Shown piece by piece: positions 23,373-34,613 of a DNA stretch of 64,000 bases (within the stretch, counting starts at the first letter, position 1; the number at the start of each line of letters is the position of its first letter). This DNA comes from Serripes groenlandicus (taxonomy: Eukaryota; Mollusca; Bivalvia; Cardiida; Cardiidae): assembly GCA_031761405.1 (NCBI GenBank), contig JASEVX010000084.1, forward strand, positions 376,001-440,000, written 5' to 3'. Below the pieces are notes generated by a model. It was not told the DNA's origin, did not search any database, and saw nothing but the letters and a program-made list of their open reading frames with translations. A program made the translations under genes and the position numbers.

Positions 23373-23753
23373 TGCATCCTGAACAGGCCGATCAGGATTT
23401 GCATCGTAAACTTTCGGAGGAAACCCTTAGGAGCAACCATGATAAAAAAAAATGACTTAACAAGTATGCACTTTGACTGAATTTGCCATCAATTTCAAAA
23501 TCTCCAGAGTTTGTATTTAATTATTCGTGTCTATCATTCTTCAACTGGGCTGAAATAACCTGTGTGGAACTGTAGCCATTTTCCTTGGTAGAGAACTGTT
23601 TGTTCTACTGCTGAAAGGATCCCAATAAACACATAGTGAGATGGCCATGTCGCCATGAGGTAACTGAAAAACAATTGTAATTACGAAATAAACGTTCAGA
23701 TCTGGAGTGACGCGACTCGAGTGGGACTTCCGTGGAATTGGTAAATCACATGT
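23373..23753. other. Conserved single-copy stretch of the duplicated module
   Basis: It matches 52846-53212 closely (for example TTCAACTGGGCTGAAATAAC). No ORF is shared intact between the two copies, so coding is unlikely. Confidence 0.6.
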
Positions 23754-24340
23754 CAAACCTTTCCCTCATACAACAATTCTGCAACAGACGACTTTGAACA
23801 TAATTTGCCAAAAAACAGAAAATCTCTATAATTGAATGGATAACCTATGATTAAAAGTAGAAAACATTGTGACAAAAGGAGAAATTGCTGCAATTTCTTC
23901 TTTTGTCACTATGTTTTCAAAAAGCCGTCTGCTGTAGAGGTGTCAGAAAGCGTCTATATGAGGGAAAGGGTTAACCCAATTCCCAGGTTTCTGACGCCTC
24001 TGCAGCAGACGCCTTGTGGAAATATTGTTGCAAAACGAGGGAAATTGCTCATTATGAACATTTTCTCCCTTTGCCACAATATTGTCAACCCTTTTCAATA
24101 AAAATGCTTTCAATTATACAAATATGTTTTATCACTTTTGCCTCTGCAGCAGACGGCTTTTTGAAAACATAGTGACAAAAGAAGGAATTGCTCTAAACGA
24201 GCAATTTCGCCTTTTGCCACAATGTTTTTCCACTTTTAGTCATAGGTTATCCATTCAATTATAGATTTGTTCAATTTTTTTGACAAAATATTTTCAATGT
24301 CGTCTGCTGCAGATGTGTCATATGTGGAAAAGGGCTAACC
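23754..24340. repeat. MITE-B cluster (three adjacent elements or ends)
   Basis: One copy runs 23754-23976, from ACCTTTCCCTCATACAACA to GAGGGAAAGGGTTAA. A second end follows at once (AACCCAATTCCCAGGTTTCTG), and a third covers about 24150-24340 in the same family. CTGCAGCAGACG arms and GAGCAATTTCGCC cores pair within each. The open frames here are translations of the repeats. Confidence 0.7.
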
Positions 24341-25300
24341 CTTGAAACAGTTGGATTTCATTATTTGTCAAGTTCATGAGTCATATAAAAGGGATAAAAG
24401 AGTAGCAACTAATGTAGACCAAAATTATACAGGACGAATGTGCCGCCCGATCTAGTCTGTCTTGCTAGAAAATGTTGGTCTGTTAATTGAGTAGGTTAGA
24501 CTAATGGTGCCTAAATTCGCTTAGCTTGTATATGTAACTTCATGATAGAATGATAACATTTGTACCTCTTTATGCAATTACGTAATGTTTAGATGTGTAT
24601 ATGTAAATAACTTGTGTATGGGCCATTGAACTTATCATACAATACAATTTGAATTAAATTGAGTATATAAGAGGCTTCACCACCTCGGCGGTGTTGTGGT
24701 AAGGCGTCTACCTCGGGTAAGCCAGATCCTGGTCCGGTCATACAAAAGACGATACAACTTGTTGTAAAGGATGCATGCGTTCACGAACAACACCAATTGA
24801 AAGTTGAAGTGTTTACATAGAATTTGTTCACAATTAGCTCATACTTAAATATTTGGGATTTTTCTTTTGTCAAGAGGTTTCATATGAATCTAGATGATGT
24901 ATAAACCAATTGTTTTAACTTGTTACACTTGCATTTGCATTTTGATGCATCTGCAGCAGATGACTTCTGAAAACATTGTGGCCAAAAAGGAAATTAATCC
25001 TAATCAGCGAATTCCCGTTTTGCCACAATGTTCTCAGTAACTCTAGTCACTAATTATATTTTCATGTATTGAGATTTTACGTATCGTTTCCCTTATATCA
25101 CTTTTAAATGTCTTCAGCAGAATGTTTTAGTAAAAAGTTATATTATATGGAAAACTTTTTAGGCAAATAGTTAATACATAGTTGAAAATATATTTGAAAA
25201 GTAGAAAATGCCTGGTTGGCCAAGTGATATCATCATCTTGATTGAAAAAGCCAATTTCAAATTTCGGTTACATTATTATTATTTAGAGCAAAGACGTATA
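24341..25300. repeat. Dispersed repeat with a tRNA-like head at 24681-24745
   Basis: Bases 24681-24745 have CCTCGGCGGTGTTGTGGTAA (box A-like) and a damaged box B region ending GGTCCGGTCATAC. The copy at 54125-54202 keeps a good box B (GGGTTCGAT). The sequence before it has an LINE-tail-like end (GTGTATGGGCCATTG), intact as GGGCCGGTGGCC at 54061. Bases 24940-25040 are a MITE-B-type hairpin piece. No protein gene is seen. Confidence 0.55.
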
Positions 25301-25567
25301 TATGAGCCGTCTCGCGAGAAAACCAACATTATGGCCTCTGCGTAATGTATCGACCCAGATCAGCCTGCGCAGTCCGCGCAGACTGATCCGGGCAGACACA
25401 TTCCGTCTCAGGAAGTTAGAGGCATAGTGTAATGATTCCTGAAACAGAAAATCCTCAGCAGGCGAACAGTGTCTGTCCGGGTAAGCCTGCACGGCATGCT
25501 TACACTGATCCGGGGCGATGCTTGACGCAGAGGCCATTGTGTTGGTTTTCTCGCGGGACGGCTCAAA
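25301..25567. repeat. MITE-A, full-length copy
   Basis: It starts TGAGCCGTCTCGCGAGAAAA and ends TTTTCTCGCGGGACGGCTCA, near-perfect terminal inverted repeats of about 25 bp. Inner parts also pair: GATCAGCCTGCGCAG with CTGATCCGG-type words. It is about 267 bp with no coding capacity; the open minus frame at 25283-25537 is a translation of the MITE. Confidence 0.8.
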
Positions 25568-25591
25568 TACGCACGAAGTAAACTACTTTCG

Positions 25592-25863
25592 CTTGATTAT
25601 TTGATTGTTTGGTGTTTTACAACGCTTTCAACATCTTTGAGTTATATCACGGCATTTTCCTTGGTAAGTTACCAGTACTACTGGTCCATATATCCTGACA
25701 CCAGTCAGCCAGTCGTTATGATGCCCCCCGCCCCACAGGCCTGAGCGTCAATGTGGGAAGTCATTACTAACATGTTTAAGGTCTTTGGCATGACCTAGCC
25801 GGAGATCGAACCCACGACCACCCGCACCGAGGTGGTCGCTCTACCACTACATGACTGAGGCGG
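25592..25863 (-). repeat. SINE-A, full-length, reversed
   Basis: Reverse complement order: tail TTGATTATTTGATTGTTTGG, body CCAGTACTACTGGTCC and TGACACCAGTCAGCCAG, then box B complement GATCGAACCCACGACC and box A complement GCTCTACCACTACATGAC. Confidence 0.85.
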
Positions 25864-25906
25864 ACTAACCACTTTCGGAGTTTGAAAGGTTAAACTGGTT
25901 GGTCCA

Positions 25907-26178
25907 GTAAAAGGTTGTCTTCGCTACACCAGTCGCAGAGGGTGCCATGCCTGACCCAATAATGTAATGTCAAGGGTAGGTCACTCTAATCTAAAGCCTC
26001 TTTTGATCGGTGGTCTACGAAATGAAATCTTTAACATTTGCGACCAATGTCGATCCAGATCAACCTGCTCATCGGCACAAATGACCTCAACCTGAATAAT
26101 TCGCCGATTAGTAATAGATGGTTTTAAATGAAAAACTTCGGAGAAACTATTTGGATCCTTTCTCATGCTAACATAGAA
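25907..26178. repeat. Conserved left flank of the 33-bp array (module L)
   Basis: It contains GTCAAGGGTAGGTCACTCTA, GATCAACCTGCTCATCGGCA and AATTCGCCGATTAGTAATAG. The same segment precedes the array at 55837-56130 and, in inverted orientation, at 50445-50135. Its constant link to the array suggests the two move or duplicate together. Confidence 0.8.
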
Positions 26179-29100
26179 ACGATTTCAAGGTAGTTCCAAG
26201 CACAGGCTCAATGCATGCATGTACCGTTCCCAACACAGTCTCAATGCATTAACGCACCGTTCGCGACACAGTCTCAATGCATTAACGCACCGTTCCCAAC
26301 ACAGTCTCAATGCATTAACGCACCGTTCGCGACACAGTCTCAATGCATTAACGCACCGTTCGCGACACAGTCTCAATGCATTAACGCATCGTTCTCCACA
26401 CATTCTCAATGCATTGGTGTACCGTTCTGCACACAGTCTCAATGCATTCCTGTACCGTTGCCAACACAGTCTCAATGCATTAGAGTAACTTTCTCAACAT
26501 AGTCTCAAAGCATTAGTGTAACTTTCTCAACATAGTCTCAAAGCAGTAGTGTAAAGTTGTCAACACAGTCTCAATGCATTAGTGTTCCGTTGCCAACACA
26601 GTCTCAATGCATTCATATACCGTTCCCAACACAGTCTCAATGCATAAGTATAACTTTCCCAACACAGTTTCAATGCATTGGTATACCGTTCCCCACACAG
26701 TCTCAATGCATTAGAGTAACTTTCTCAACATAGTCTCAAAGCATTAGTGTAACTTTCACAACATAGTCTCAAAGCAGTAGTGTAAAGTTATCAACACAGT
26801 CTCAATGCATTAGTGTACCGTTGCCAACACAGTCTCAATGCATTCATATACCGTTCCCAACACAGTCTCAATGCATAAGTATAACTTTCCCAACACAGTT
26901 TCAATGCATTGGTATACCGTTCCCCACACAGTCTCAATGCATTAGAGTAACTTTCTCAACATAGTCTCAAAGCATTAGTGTAACTTTCACAACATAGTCT
27001 CAAAGCAGTAGTGTAAAGTTATCAACACAGTCTCAATGCATTAGTGTACCGTTGCCAACACAGTCTCAATGCATTCATATACCGTTCCCAACACAGTCTC
27101 AATGCATAAGTATAACTTTCCCAACACAGTTTCAATGCATTGGTATACCGTTCCCCACACAGTCTCAATGCATTAGAGTAACTTTCTCAACATAGTCTCA
27201 AAGCATTAGTGTAACTTTCACAACATAGTCTCAAAGCAGTAGTGTAAAGTTATCAACACAGTCTCAATGCATTAGTGTACCGTTGCCAACACAGTCTCAA
27301 TGCATTCATATACCGTTCCCAACACAGTCTCAATGCATAAGTATAACTTTCCCAACACAGTTTCAATGCATAAGTATACCGTTCCCCACACAGTCTCAAT
27401 GCATTAGTATACCGTTCCCCACACAGTTTCAATGCATTAGTATACCGTTCCTCACACAGTCTCAATTCATTAACGTACCGTTCCCCACACAGTCTCAATG
27501 CATTAGTATACCGTTCTCCACACAGTCTCAATACATTAACGTACCTTTCCCCACACAGTCTCAATGCATTAGTATACCGTTCTCCACACAGTCTCAATAC
27601 ATTAACGTACCGTTCCCCACACAGTCTCAATGCATTAGTATACCGTTCTCCACACAGTCTCAATGCAATAGTATATCGTTCTCCACACAGTATCAATGCA
27701 TTAGTATACCGTTCTCCACACAGTCTCAATGCAATAGTATATCGTTCTCCACACAGTATCAATGCAATAGTATATCGTTCTCCACACAGTCTCAATGCAT
27801 TAGTATACCGTTCTCCACACAGTCTCAATGCAATAGTATATCGTTCTCCACACAGTCTCAATGCATTAGCGTACCGTTACCCACACAGTCTCAATGCATT
27901 AGTTAACCGTTCTCCACACAGTCTCAATGCATTAGCGTACCGTTCTCCACACAGTCTCAATGCATTAGCGTACCGTTCCCCACACAGTCTCAATACATTA
28001 GCGTACCGTTCTCCACACAGTCTCAATACATTAACGTACCGTTCCCCACACAGTCTCAATGCATTAGCGTACCGTTCTCCACACAGTCTCAATACAGTAG
28101 TATACCGTTCTCCACACAGTCTCAATGCATTAACTTACCGTTCTCCACACAGTCTCAATACATTAGCGTACCGTTACCCACACAGTAACAATGCATTAGC
28201 GTACCGTTCCCAACACAGTTTCAATGCATAAGTATACCGTTCTCCACACAGTAACAATGCATTAGCGTACCGTTCTCCACACAGTCTCAATGCATTAGTG
28301 TACCGTTCTCCACACAGTCTCAATGCATTAGTGTACCGTTCTCCACACAGTCTCAATGCATTAGCGTACCGTTCTCCACACAGTCTCAATGCATTAGCGT
28401 ACCGTTCTCCACACAGTCTCAATGCATTAGCGTACCGTTCTCCACACAGTCTCAATGCATTAGTGTACCGTTCTCCACACAGTCTCAATGCATTAGCGTA
28501 CCGTTACCCACACAGTAACAATGCATTAGCGTACCGTTCCCAACACAGTTTCAATGCATAAGTATACCGTTCTCCACACAGTCTCAATGCATTAGTGTAC
28601 CGTTCCCCACACAGTCTCAATGCATAAGTGTACCGTTCCCCCACACAGTAACAATGCATTAGCGTACCGTTCCCAACACAGTTTCAATGCATAAGTATAC
28701 CGTTCTCCACACAGTCTCAATGCATAAGTGTACCGTTCCCCCACACAGTAACAATGCATTAGCGTACCGTTCCCAACACAGTTTCAATGCATAAGTATAC
28801 CGTTCTCCACACAGTCTCAATGCATTAGTATACCGTTCCCCACACAGTCTCAATACATTAGTATACCTTTCCCAACACAGTTTCAATGCATAAGTATACC
28901 GTTCTCCACACAGTCTCAATGCATTAGTATACCGTTCTTTACACAGTCTCAATGCATTGGTATACCGTTCTCCACACAGTTTCAATGCATTATTATACCT
29001 TTCTCCACACAGTTTCAATGCATCAGTATACCGGTCTAGATACAGTCTCAATGCATTAGTATACCGTTCTCCACACAGTCTCAATGCATTAGTGTACCGT

Positions 29101-29888
29101 TCTCCACACAGTCTCAATGCATAAGTGTACCGTTCCCCCACACAGTCGCAATGCATTAGTATACCGTTCTCCACACAGTCTCAATGCATTAGTATACCGT
29201 TCTCCACACAGTCTCAATGCATTAGTATACCGTTCTTTACACAGTCTCAATGCATTAGTATACCATTCCCCACACAGTCTCAATGCATTAGTGTACCGTT
29301 CCCCCACACAGTCTCAATGCATTAGTGTACCGTTACCCACACAGTCTCAATACATTAACGTACCGTTCCCCACATAGTCTCAATACATTAACGTACCGTT
29401 ACCCACACAGTCTCAATACATTAACGTACCGTTACCCACACAGTCTCAATACATTAACGTACCGTTCTCCACACAGTCTCAATACATTAGTGTACCGTTA
29501 CCCACACAGTCTCAATGCATTAGTGTACCGTTCTCCACATAGTCTCAATACATTAGTGTACCGTTACCCACACAGTCTCAATGCATTAACGTACCGTTCC
29601 CCACATAGTCTCAATACATTAACGTACCGTTACCCACACAGTCTCAATACATTAACGTACCGTTACCCACACAGTCTCAATACATTAACGTACCGTTCTC
29701 CACACAGTCTCAATACATTAGTGTACCGTTACCCACACAGTCTCAATGCATTAACGTACCGTTACCCACACAGTCTCAATGCATTAGTGTACCGTTACCC
29801 ACACAGTCTCAATGCATTAGTATACCGTTCCCCACACAGTCGCAATGCATTAGTGTACCGTTCCCCGCACAGTCTCAATGCATTAGTG
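26179..29888. repeat. 33-bp minisatellite array, copy 1 (about 112 units)
   Basis: Units read ACACAGTCTCAATGCATTAG then TGTACCGTTCCCC. Because 33 is divisible by three and most units lack stops, very long open frames appear on both strands; all are artefacts. A 231-bp higher-order unit (7 x 33) containing TTAGAGTAACTTTCTCAACA occurs at about 26476, 26707, 26938 and 27169. Each unit holds the palindrome AATGCATT. Confidence 0.97.
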
Positions 29889-30015
29889 TAAACAAAAAAT
29901 CCACAGGAGGCGAAAAGTGTCTATCCGGATAAGCCTGCATGCAGCATGCAGCATGCTTAGGCTGATCCGGGCCGATACTTTACGCAGAGACCACAATGTT
30001 GGTTTTCTCGCGGGC
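29889..30015. repeat. MITE-A right half
   Basis: From AAATCCACAGGAGGCGAAAA to TTTTCTCGCGGGCCGGCTCA, the right half of a MITE-A. It joins directly to the last 33-bp unit. The insert GCATGCAGCATGCAGCATGC is a short internal expansion. Confidence 0.75.
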
Positions 30016-30370
30016 CGGCTCAAATACTGTACACCGCAGAAACGTGAATGTTACACAGTTTAATCTGTTGCACATACAAATAATCTGCAACAGACGACTT
30101 TGAAAACATATAGGCGAAAAAATGGAATTTCAATTATATGGAGTAGCGTGGAAAACCTTGTGGGAAAAGAAGATTTTTACTTTAATGATGTTTTGGGTGT
30201 TTTTTTTCCAAATTGACTGCTGCAGACACAATAAATGCTAAAACACTAACATTGTCTCCATGTCCCTTTCCAAACATATTTAACTTCTTTATCGCATCTA
30301 TATATGTTACGATATACTTTTTCTTAAACATTTACAACGCATATGTGATTAGATATATTATAACAATTAT
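30016..30370. repeat. Dispersed module preceding SINE-A, second copy
   Basis: It matches 21780-22157 and 62025-62372 (ACGTGAATGTTACACAG, AAATTGACTGCTGCAGACAC). No gene is seen. Confidence 0.7.
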
Positions 30371-30633
30371 AATCGCCACGCTGGTAGAGCATGGTAGTGA
30401 GGGAGGTCGTGAGTTCGATCGCGGGTTCGATCCCCGGCCGCGTCATACCAAACACTTTAAAATGATAGAAATGACTGCCCACCCTGACACTCAGGGTTGG
30501 GGGATTAGCATGACTGATAAACTGGTGTCAGGATAAACGGACCAGTAGTACTGGTAACTTACCCAGGAAATGCCGTAATATAACTGAAAAAAGTTTTTTA
30601 AGGCAGCGTTATACATCAATCAATCAACAAACA
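30371..30633 (+). repeat. SINE-A, damaged head
   Basis: Box A is shortened. A box B-like motif is present twice in tandem (GAGTTCGATCGCGGGTTCGA). Body and tail match the 22158-22432 copy, ending ATCAATCAATCAACAAACAA. Confidence 0.8.
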
Positions 30634-31561
30634 ACCATAACAAGTGAAAGCCTTAACCCACTGCGATTCGTACAAAGCTCAACGACATGAGTTTGAAAAC
30701 ATTTTTGCAAAGGCCGAAATTACTCATAATGCTTCCAACTCTTTTCTATACTTTCATTTATGGAGATTTTCAACATTTTGGCCGTGATAAATACGAAGCC
30801 TCTGAAGATGATTAACTTGTAAACTGCTTGTCTCATCAACGTTGTAATTTGTCAAGATAATGCATTATCATGTCCTTACAAGTAAATGAAGCGTATCAAA
30901 CATTGTTTACCAAGATTAGACTGAACGAATGTGGAAACTGATCTGTGTCTGACTTGTGTCTGACTTGTTGAAAATGTCGGTCTAGTGTTCAAGGAGTATA
31001 TAACAAGGTTGCAAAAAGTCGCTAATTAAAGTGGTTTAAGTTTTCCTCAAGGAGACTTTTCGATTATAATTAGACATGCCACTTGAGTGGATTGAAAACA
31101 TTTATTTTTTCTGTTCCTAATGGACGTGTGCATTTGTTCTGATTTACCACGGTAATATGGCATGATTTGAACCCAATCTGTCTTTTCAAATCTATTTATA
31201 AACGAAACTCTTTTCAAGTCATCTGCTGACGATTATACAGTGTATATGGTAATGAGTTAAAGGCAATCTCATTAAAACCAGACATTAACTTCGCTGTTGT
31301 AGCAAACAATTGAACATATCTGATGACTGCCTGTTACAGGTCGTCTCAGATTGACCTTTGCGTCAGCCAGGGTCTTTCAAATAGTATTTGAAAGACCCTG
31401 CGTCAGCCAATCAAAGTGTCGTCAAATCGTTAGGGAGCAATAGTGGAGAAAGTCCATATAAATAACCGAGATACATGTAGTGAGGCGAAGATGGCCAAAT
31501 AGTCAGATTATATGTTAACTAGTTTCATACCAGAACCGAGCGTCGGTTGTATCATGCAAGT
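30634..31561. other. Conserved non-coding stretch of the duplicated block
   Basis: It matches 62500-63381 almost throughout. A palindromic piece near 31370-31400 (GGTCTTTCAAATAGTATTTG followed by AAAGACC) is present here but missing at 63210-63230, so it is an insertion or deletion between the copies. No ORF is conserved. Confidence 0.6.
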
Positions 31562-31855
31562 CGTCTCCCGGTAGCTCAGCCGGTAACGACGCGGGCTGTC
31601 AATCCAGGAATTGTGAGTTCAAATCCCGGCTCGGCCAAATTTCTTTCCGACGTTTGACAAAAGTCATTGCGACATGCGTCATTCGTCTTCCACCAATGGA
31701 CTAAGTCTATGTGGAAAAGCAGCCAGTTGCTTTGGAAGATTGTTCTGTGGAATACTGGTGTGAGAAAAACCAGGAAACACATGAGTAGGTGAACTGGCCG
31801 CCGTGATATGACTGAGAAATTGTTAAAAACGGCGTTAAACCCCAATCAATCAATG
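31562..31855 (+). repeat. SINE-B, full-length tRNA-derived SINE
   Basis: The head CCCGGTAGCTCAGCCGGTAA (box A) and GAGTTCAAATCCCGGC (box B) are tRNA-like. The body has CTAAGTCTATGTGGAAAAGC and GTGAGAAAAACCAGGAAACA. The tail is GGCGTTAAACCCCAATCAAT. It differs from SINE-A in head and body but shares the tail type. Confidence 0.85.
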
Positions 31856-32089
31856 CATCATGCAATTTCATTGGAAAAAAAAAACGAGCACCTGTTTATG
31901 AATATTTAAATGTTTAGTGTTAATTCGAGACGACCTTGTATGCGGTGTCGTCAGATCCAATAAAGTATTTTGGTTTGTTGAATGAGATTGGGTTAAAGGT
32001 GTTCGATCCCTGGCCGGGTCATACAAAAGATGATTTATATGGCATTTACTACAAGACATTAATCATTTAGTCTTATGGTCAGTCAAAAT
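31856..32089. other. Non-coding, with a truncated tRNA-like end
   Basis: Bases 32000-32030 (GGTGTTCGATCCCTGGCCGG then GTCATAC) are a box B and 3' end of a third tRNA-headed repeat without its box A. The counterpart is 63805-63835. Confidence 0.5.
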
Positions 32090-32632
32090 ATTCTGAAGCT
32101 TAACCAATTTCCACATACTTACCGCCAACAAAATACAACTCACTGCCAAATAACCGCTATAAGAGGATACAGTATTAACCCTTTCCCACATACTTACCGC
32201 CAACAAACTACAACTCACTGCCAAATAACCGCTATAAGAGGATACAGCATTAACACATACTTACCGCCAACAAACTATAACTCATTGCCAAATAATCGCT
32301 ATAAGAGGATACAGCATTAACCCTTTCCCACATACTTACCGCTAACAAACTACAACTCACTGCCAAATAATCGCTATAAGAGGATACAGCATTAACCCAT
32401 TCCCTCATCCTTACCGCCAACAAACTACAACTCACTGCCAAATAACCGCTATAAGAGGATACAGCATTAACCCTTTCCCACATACTTACCGCCAACAAAC
32501 TACAACTCACTGCCAAATAACCGCTATAAGAGGATATGGCATTAACCCATTCCCTCATCCTTACCGCTAACAAACTACAACTCACTGCCAAATAATCGCT
32601 ATAAGAGGTTACAGCATTAACCCTTTCACCGC
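32090..32632. repeat. 66-75 bp tandem array, about 7 units
   Basis: Units have CATACTTACCGCCAACAAAC, CACTGCCAAATAACCGCTAT and AAGAGGATACAGCATTAACC. The TTAACCCTTTCCCACATAC word is the same as the MITE-B end, so the array probably grew from a MITE-B fragment. The array restarts at 63910 and runs off the right edge. Confidence 0.9.
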
Positions 32633-33382
32633 TTCATTAAACGACAAGTTGATATCTAATTTTTATCAAGATGAAACGATCAATATAGTCCGAGTTTAGA
32701 CTGAATGCTAGTCCAGGCTGATCTTGGTCTTCAGTTTCCTTATATGTTGTTCAATGCCACACATATTCAGATAGGTGAACCGTGATTAAAGTCATATAAG
32801 GGTCTATTTAGATGAACCGTGTCAAGTTTGGAAGACCGTTCTCCGTTTTAAATAACATAACAACATCGTGCGCGCCCGACAACATTGTGGATTCATACAA
32901 CCGTAAAAATGTATAAACATATTACCAGTTACATTTCTTTGTGTGCGGCCAGTGAGTGCCTGCTAATGTTCGCATAATCTTTTTTAGCTCGTATATAAGC
33001 ATATACCTTCCTGACCTGGCGCGTATACTGTTGACGTAGCCCAATTGAAGTACACAGAGAGGCGCCAGCAACATTATGTCCCTGTGAATTACCGGCTCGT
33101 TATCACTAGAACACCAGCGGTCGTGAAATAAGCAGAGTTTATACACCTAGATTATCATCAGAATACATCTTAGACAATATTCGGATAAACATATGTCGGA
33201 AGTGCTAAGGCTCTGACGGAACCGTACGCGTGTACAGACGCGCCTGGAAAGTCACCTTTACTAACTAGTTCGTATGTCGCGGATCAAATCATATATTGAT
33301 GTATAGTGTATGCTTGCACTGTTCATTGTCGGATATCGTTTGTGAAAGTTTTACATTGTAAACAAGAAGCTACAAACTTAAT
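32633..33382. other. Upstream region of the FReD gene
   Basis: This is the least repetitive stretch of the window. No ORF of note is seen on the plus strand. It probably contains the gene's proximal promoter; specific factor sites cannot be called with confidence. Confidence 0.5.
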
Positions 33383-33392
33383 TATATATAAA
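33383..33392 (+). promoter_or_regulatory. Possible TATA box of the FReD gene
   Basis: TATATATAAA lies about 30 bp before the ATG at 33420. If used, the 5'UTR would be only a few bases, so an upstream start or upstream non-coding exon is also possible. Confidence 0.35.
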
Positions 33393-33419
33393 TCAGATTC
33401 AAAGAATCCGCGTTTCTAA

Positions 33420-34613
33420 ATGGCTAAATTAGAGTTTATGCTGATTTTCATTTGTTTGACGTCTATGGTGGTGAACATTGACAGTGCAAGCAGAAAGGAC
33501 AAAAAGATAAAACGACTAGAAGACAAAATAGATAAAGAAGCACGGATCAGACACTACGACATCAGAGCCATCATGGATAAACTGTCTCAGATGGAAGAGG
33601 AAATTAAAAAGCTCACAGGGAACGTTGTCGAAGTACATGCTCTCAACACTTCTTTGATTCCAACTTTACTCAGGGCTTTCCAAACAGAAAAGAAGCTGTC
33701 TAGAAGAACGAGACGACATATTGATGGTTTGAAAACAGATTTGGGAAACATGACCAGTTTGATTTCTGCATTAATGGAAAATACATCAGATGTCAATTCA
33801 AAAGTGGATGATGTAGTGGAAGCAGTTCACGATTTGAAAGACATTACTGTGAATGAAATATCGTTAGCTATTCAAGAAATGAAATGCACAATTAAAGCCA
33901 ATGCAAGTTCAACTCTTAATAAGTTAGCGGCTCTGGATAATTCAGTCAATGAGACACGACAACTACTAACCCGTGGAAATAAACAGTTTGCGTCATGTTT
34001 CGAATTGTTGAAGGACGGATACACAGATAACGGACTTTACGATATATACCCAAACGGGAGAATAAAACCCATTAGAGTTTACTGTGATCAAGCAACAGAT
34101 GGCGGAGGTTGGATCGTCTTTCAACGTCGTGAAGATGGCTCAGAAAACTTCTACCGTGCATGGATTGACTATGAAAATGGATTTGGAAATCCAGTATCTG
34201 AGTTCTGGCTAGGCAATGAGTATCTTCATCTTCTAACAGCCCCATGTTGTCGAGAACTTCGCATCGATATGGAAGACTTTGAAAACAACAAGCGGTACGC
34301 TAAATATGGTAAATTCGGTATTGGTCCTAAAGCTACAAACTATGTTTTAATTATCGAGGATTACACCGGAGATGCAGGCGACAGCTTAAGTTACCATAAT
34401 GGCATGGCGTTTACGACACACGACAACGATAATGATGAATCTAGTGGAAACTGTGCAAGCTGGAAAAAAGCTGGTTGGTGGTACAACTATTGTGCTCACT
34501 CTAACTTAAATGGTCGTTATACTATTGGGGCCGGTGACGGTACGGGTGTCTACTGGTTCTCATGGAAGGGATATGACTACTCACTCAAATTCACTGAAAT
34601 GAAGCTACGTTAA
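33420..34613 (+). CDS. Secreted coiled-coil fibrinogen-related protein (FReD/FREP-like, ficolin/tenascin-type)
   Basis: A complete single-exon ORF of 397 residues. Residues 1-22 form a signal peptide (MLIFICLTSMVVNI core). Residues ~25-70 and ~100-185 are charged, heptad-like and probably coiled coil, with possible N-glycosylation at N76, N110, N121, N161 and N177. The fibrinogen C-terminal domain covers ~191-397: CFELLKDGYTDNGLYDIYP, DGGGWIVFQRREDGS, a calcium loop around HDNDND (334-339), then NCASWKKAGWW and C-x-x-S-NLNG. The expected disulfide cysteines C193/C222 and C345/C358 are present; an adjacent pair C276-C277 is unusual. By family it should be an extracellular oligomeric lectin binding acetylated or other sugars, with roles in immune recognition; binding specificity cannot be read. 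The start is chosen because the signal peptide follows directly and +4 is G. The last eight codons lie inside the first unit of a downstream tandem repeat. It is not clearly a retrocopy: no poly(A) is seen. Confidence 0.92.
   Translation: MAKLEFMLIFICLTSMVVNIDSASRKDKKIKRLEDKIDKEARIRHYDIRAIMDKLSQMEEEIKKLTGNVVEVHALNTSLIPTLLRAFQTEKKLSRRTRRHIDGLKTDLGNMTSLISALMENTSDVNSKVDDVVEAVHDLKDITVNEISLAIQEMKCTIKANASSTLNKLAALDNSVNETRQLLTRGNKQFASCFELLKDGYTDNGLYDIYPNGRIKPIRVYCDQATDGGGWIVFQRREDGSENFYRAWIDYENGFGNPVSEFWLGNEYLHLLTAPCCRELRIDMEDFENNKRYAKYGKFGIGPKATNYVLIIEDYTGDAGDSLSYHNGMAFTTHDNDNDESSGNCASWKKAGWWYNYCAHSNLNGRYTIGAGDGTGVYWFSWKGYDYSLKFTEMKLR

Larger units (their letters stand above)
22480..32240. other. 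Segmental duplication, copy 1
   Basis: Two long blocks, about 22590-26480 and 29990-32240, reappear in the same order and orientation at about 51640-56340 and 62020-64000. Shared landmarks in order are: the 41-bp array, MITE-B, tRNA-like head, MITE-A, reversed SINE-A, the 33-bp array, SINE-A head, SINE-B, and the 75-bp array. Differences are array length, the LINE insertion in copy 2 and deletions in the SINE at 62.4 kb. Confidence 0.85.

Noticed and set aside
25283..25537. 84-codon minus-strand ORF, with a similar one at 54819-55001
   Set aside because: Both are translations of MITE-A; conservation follows the repeat and not a protein.
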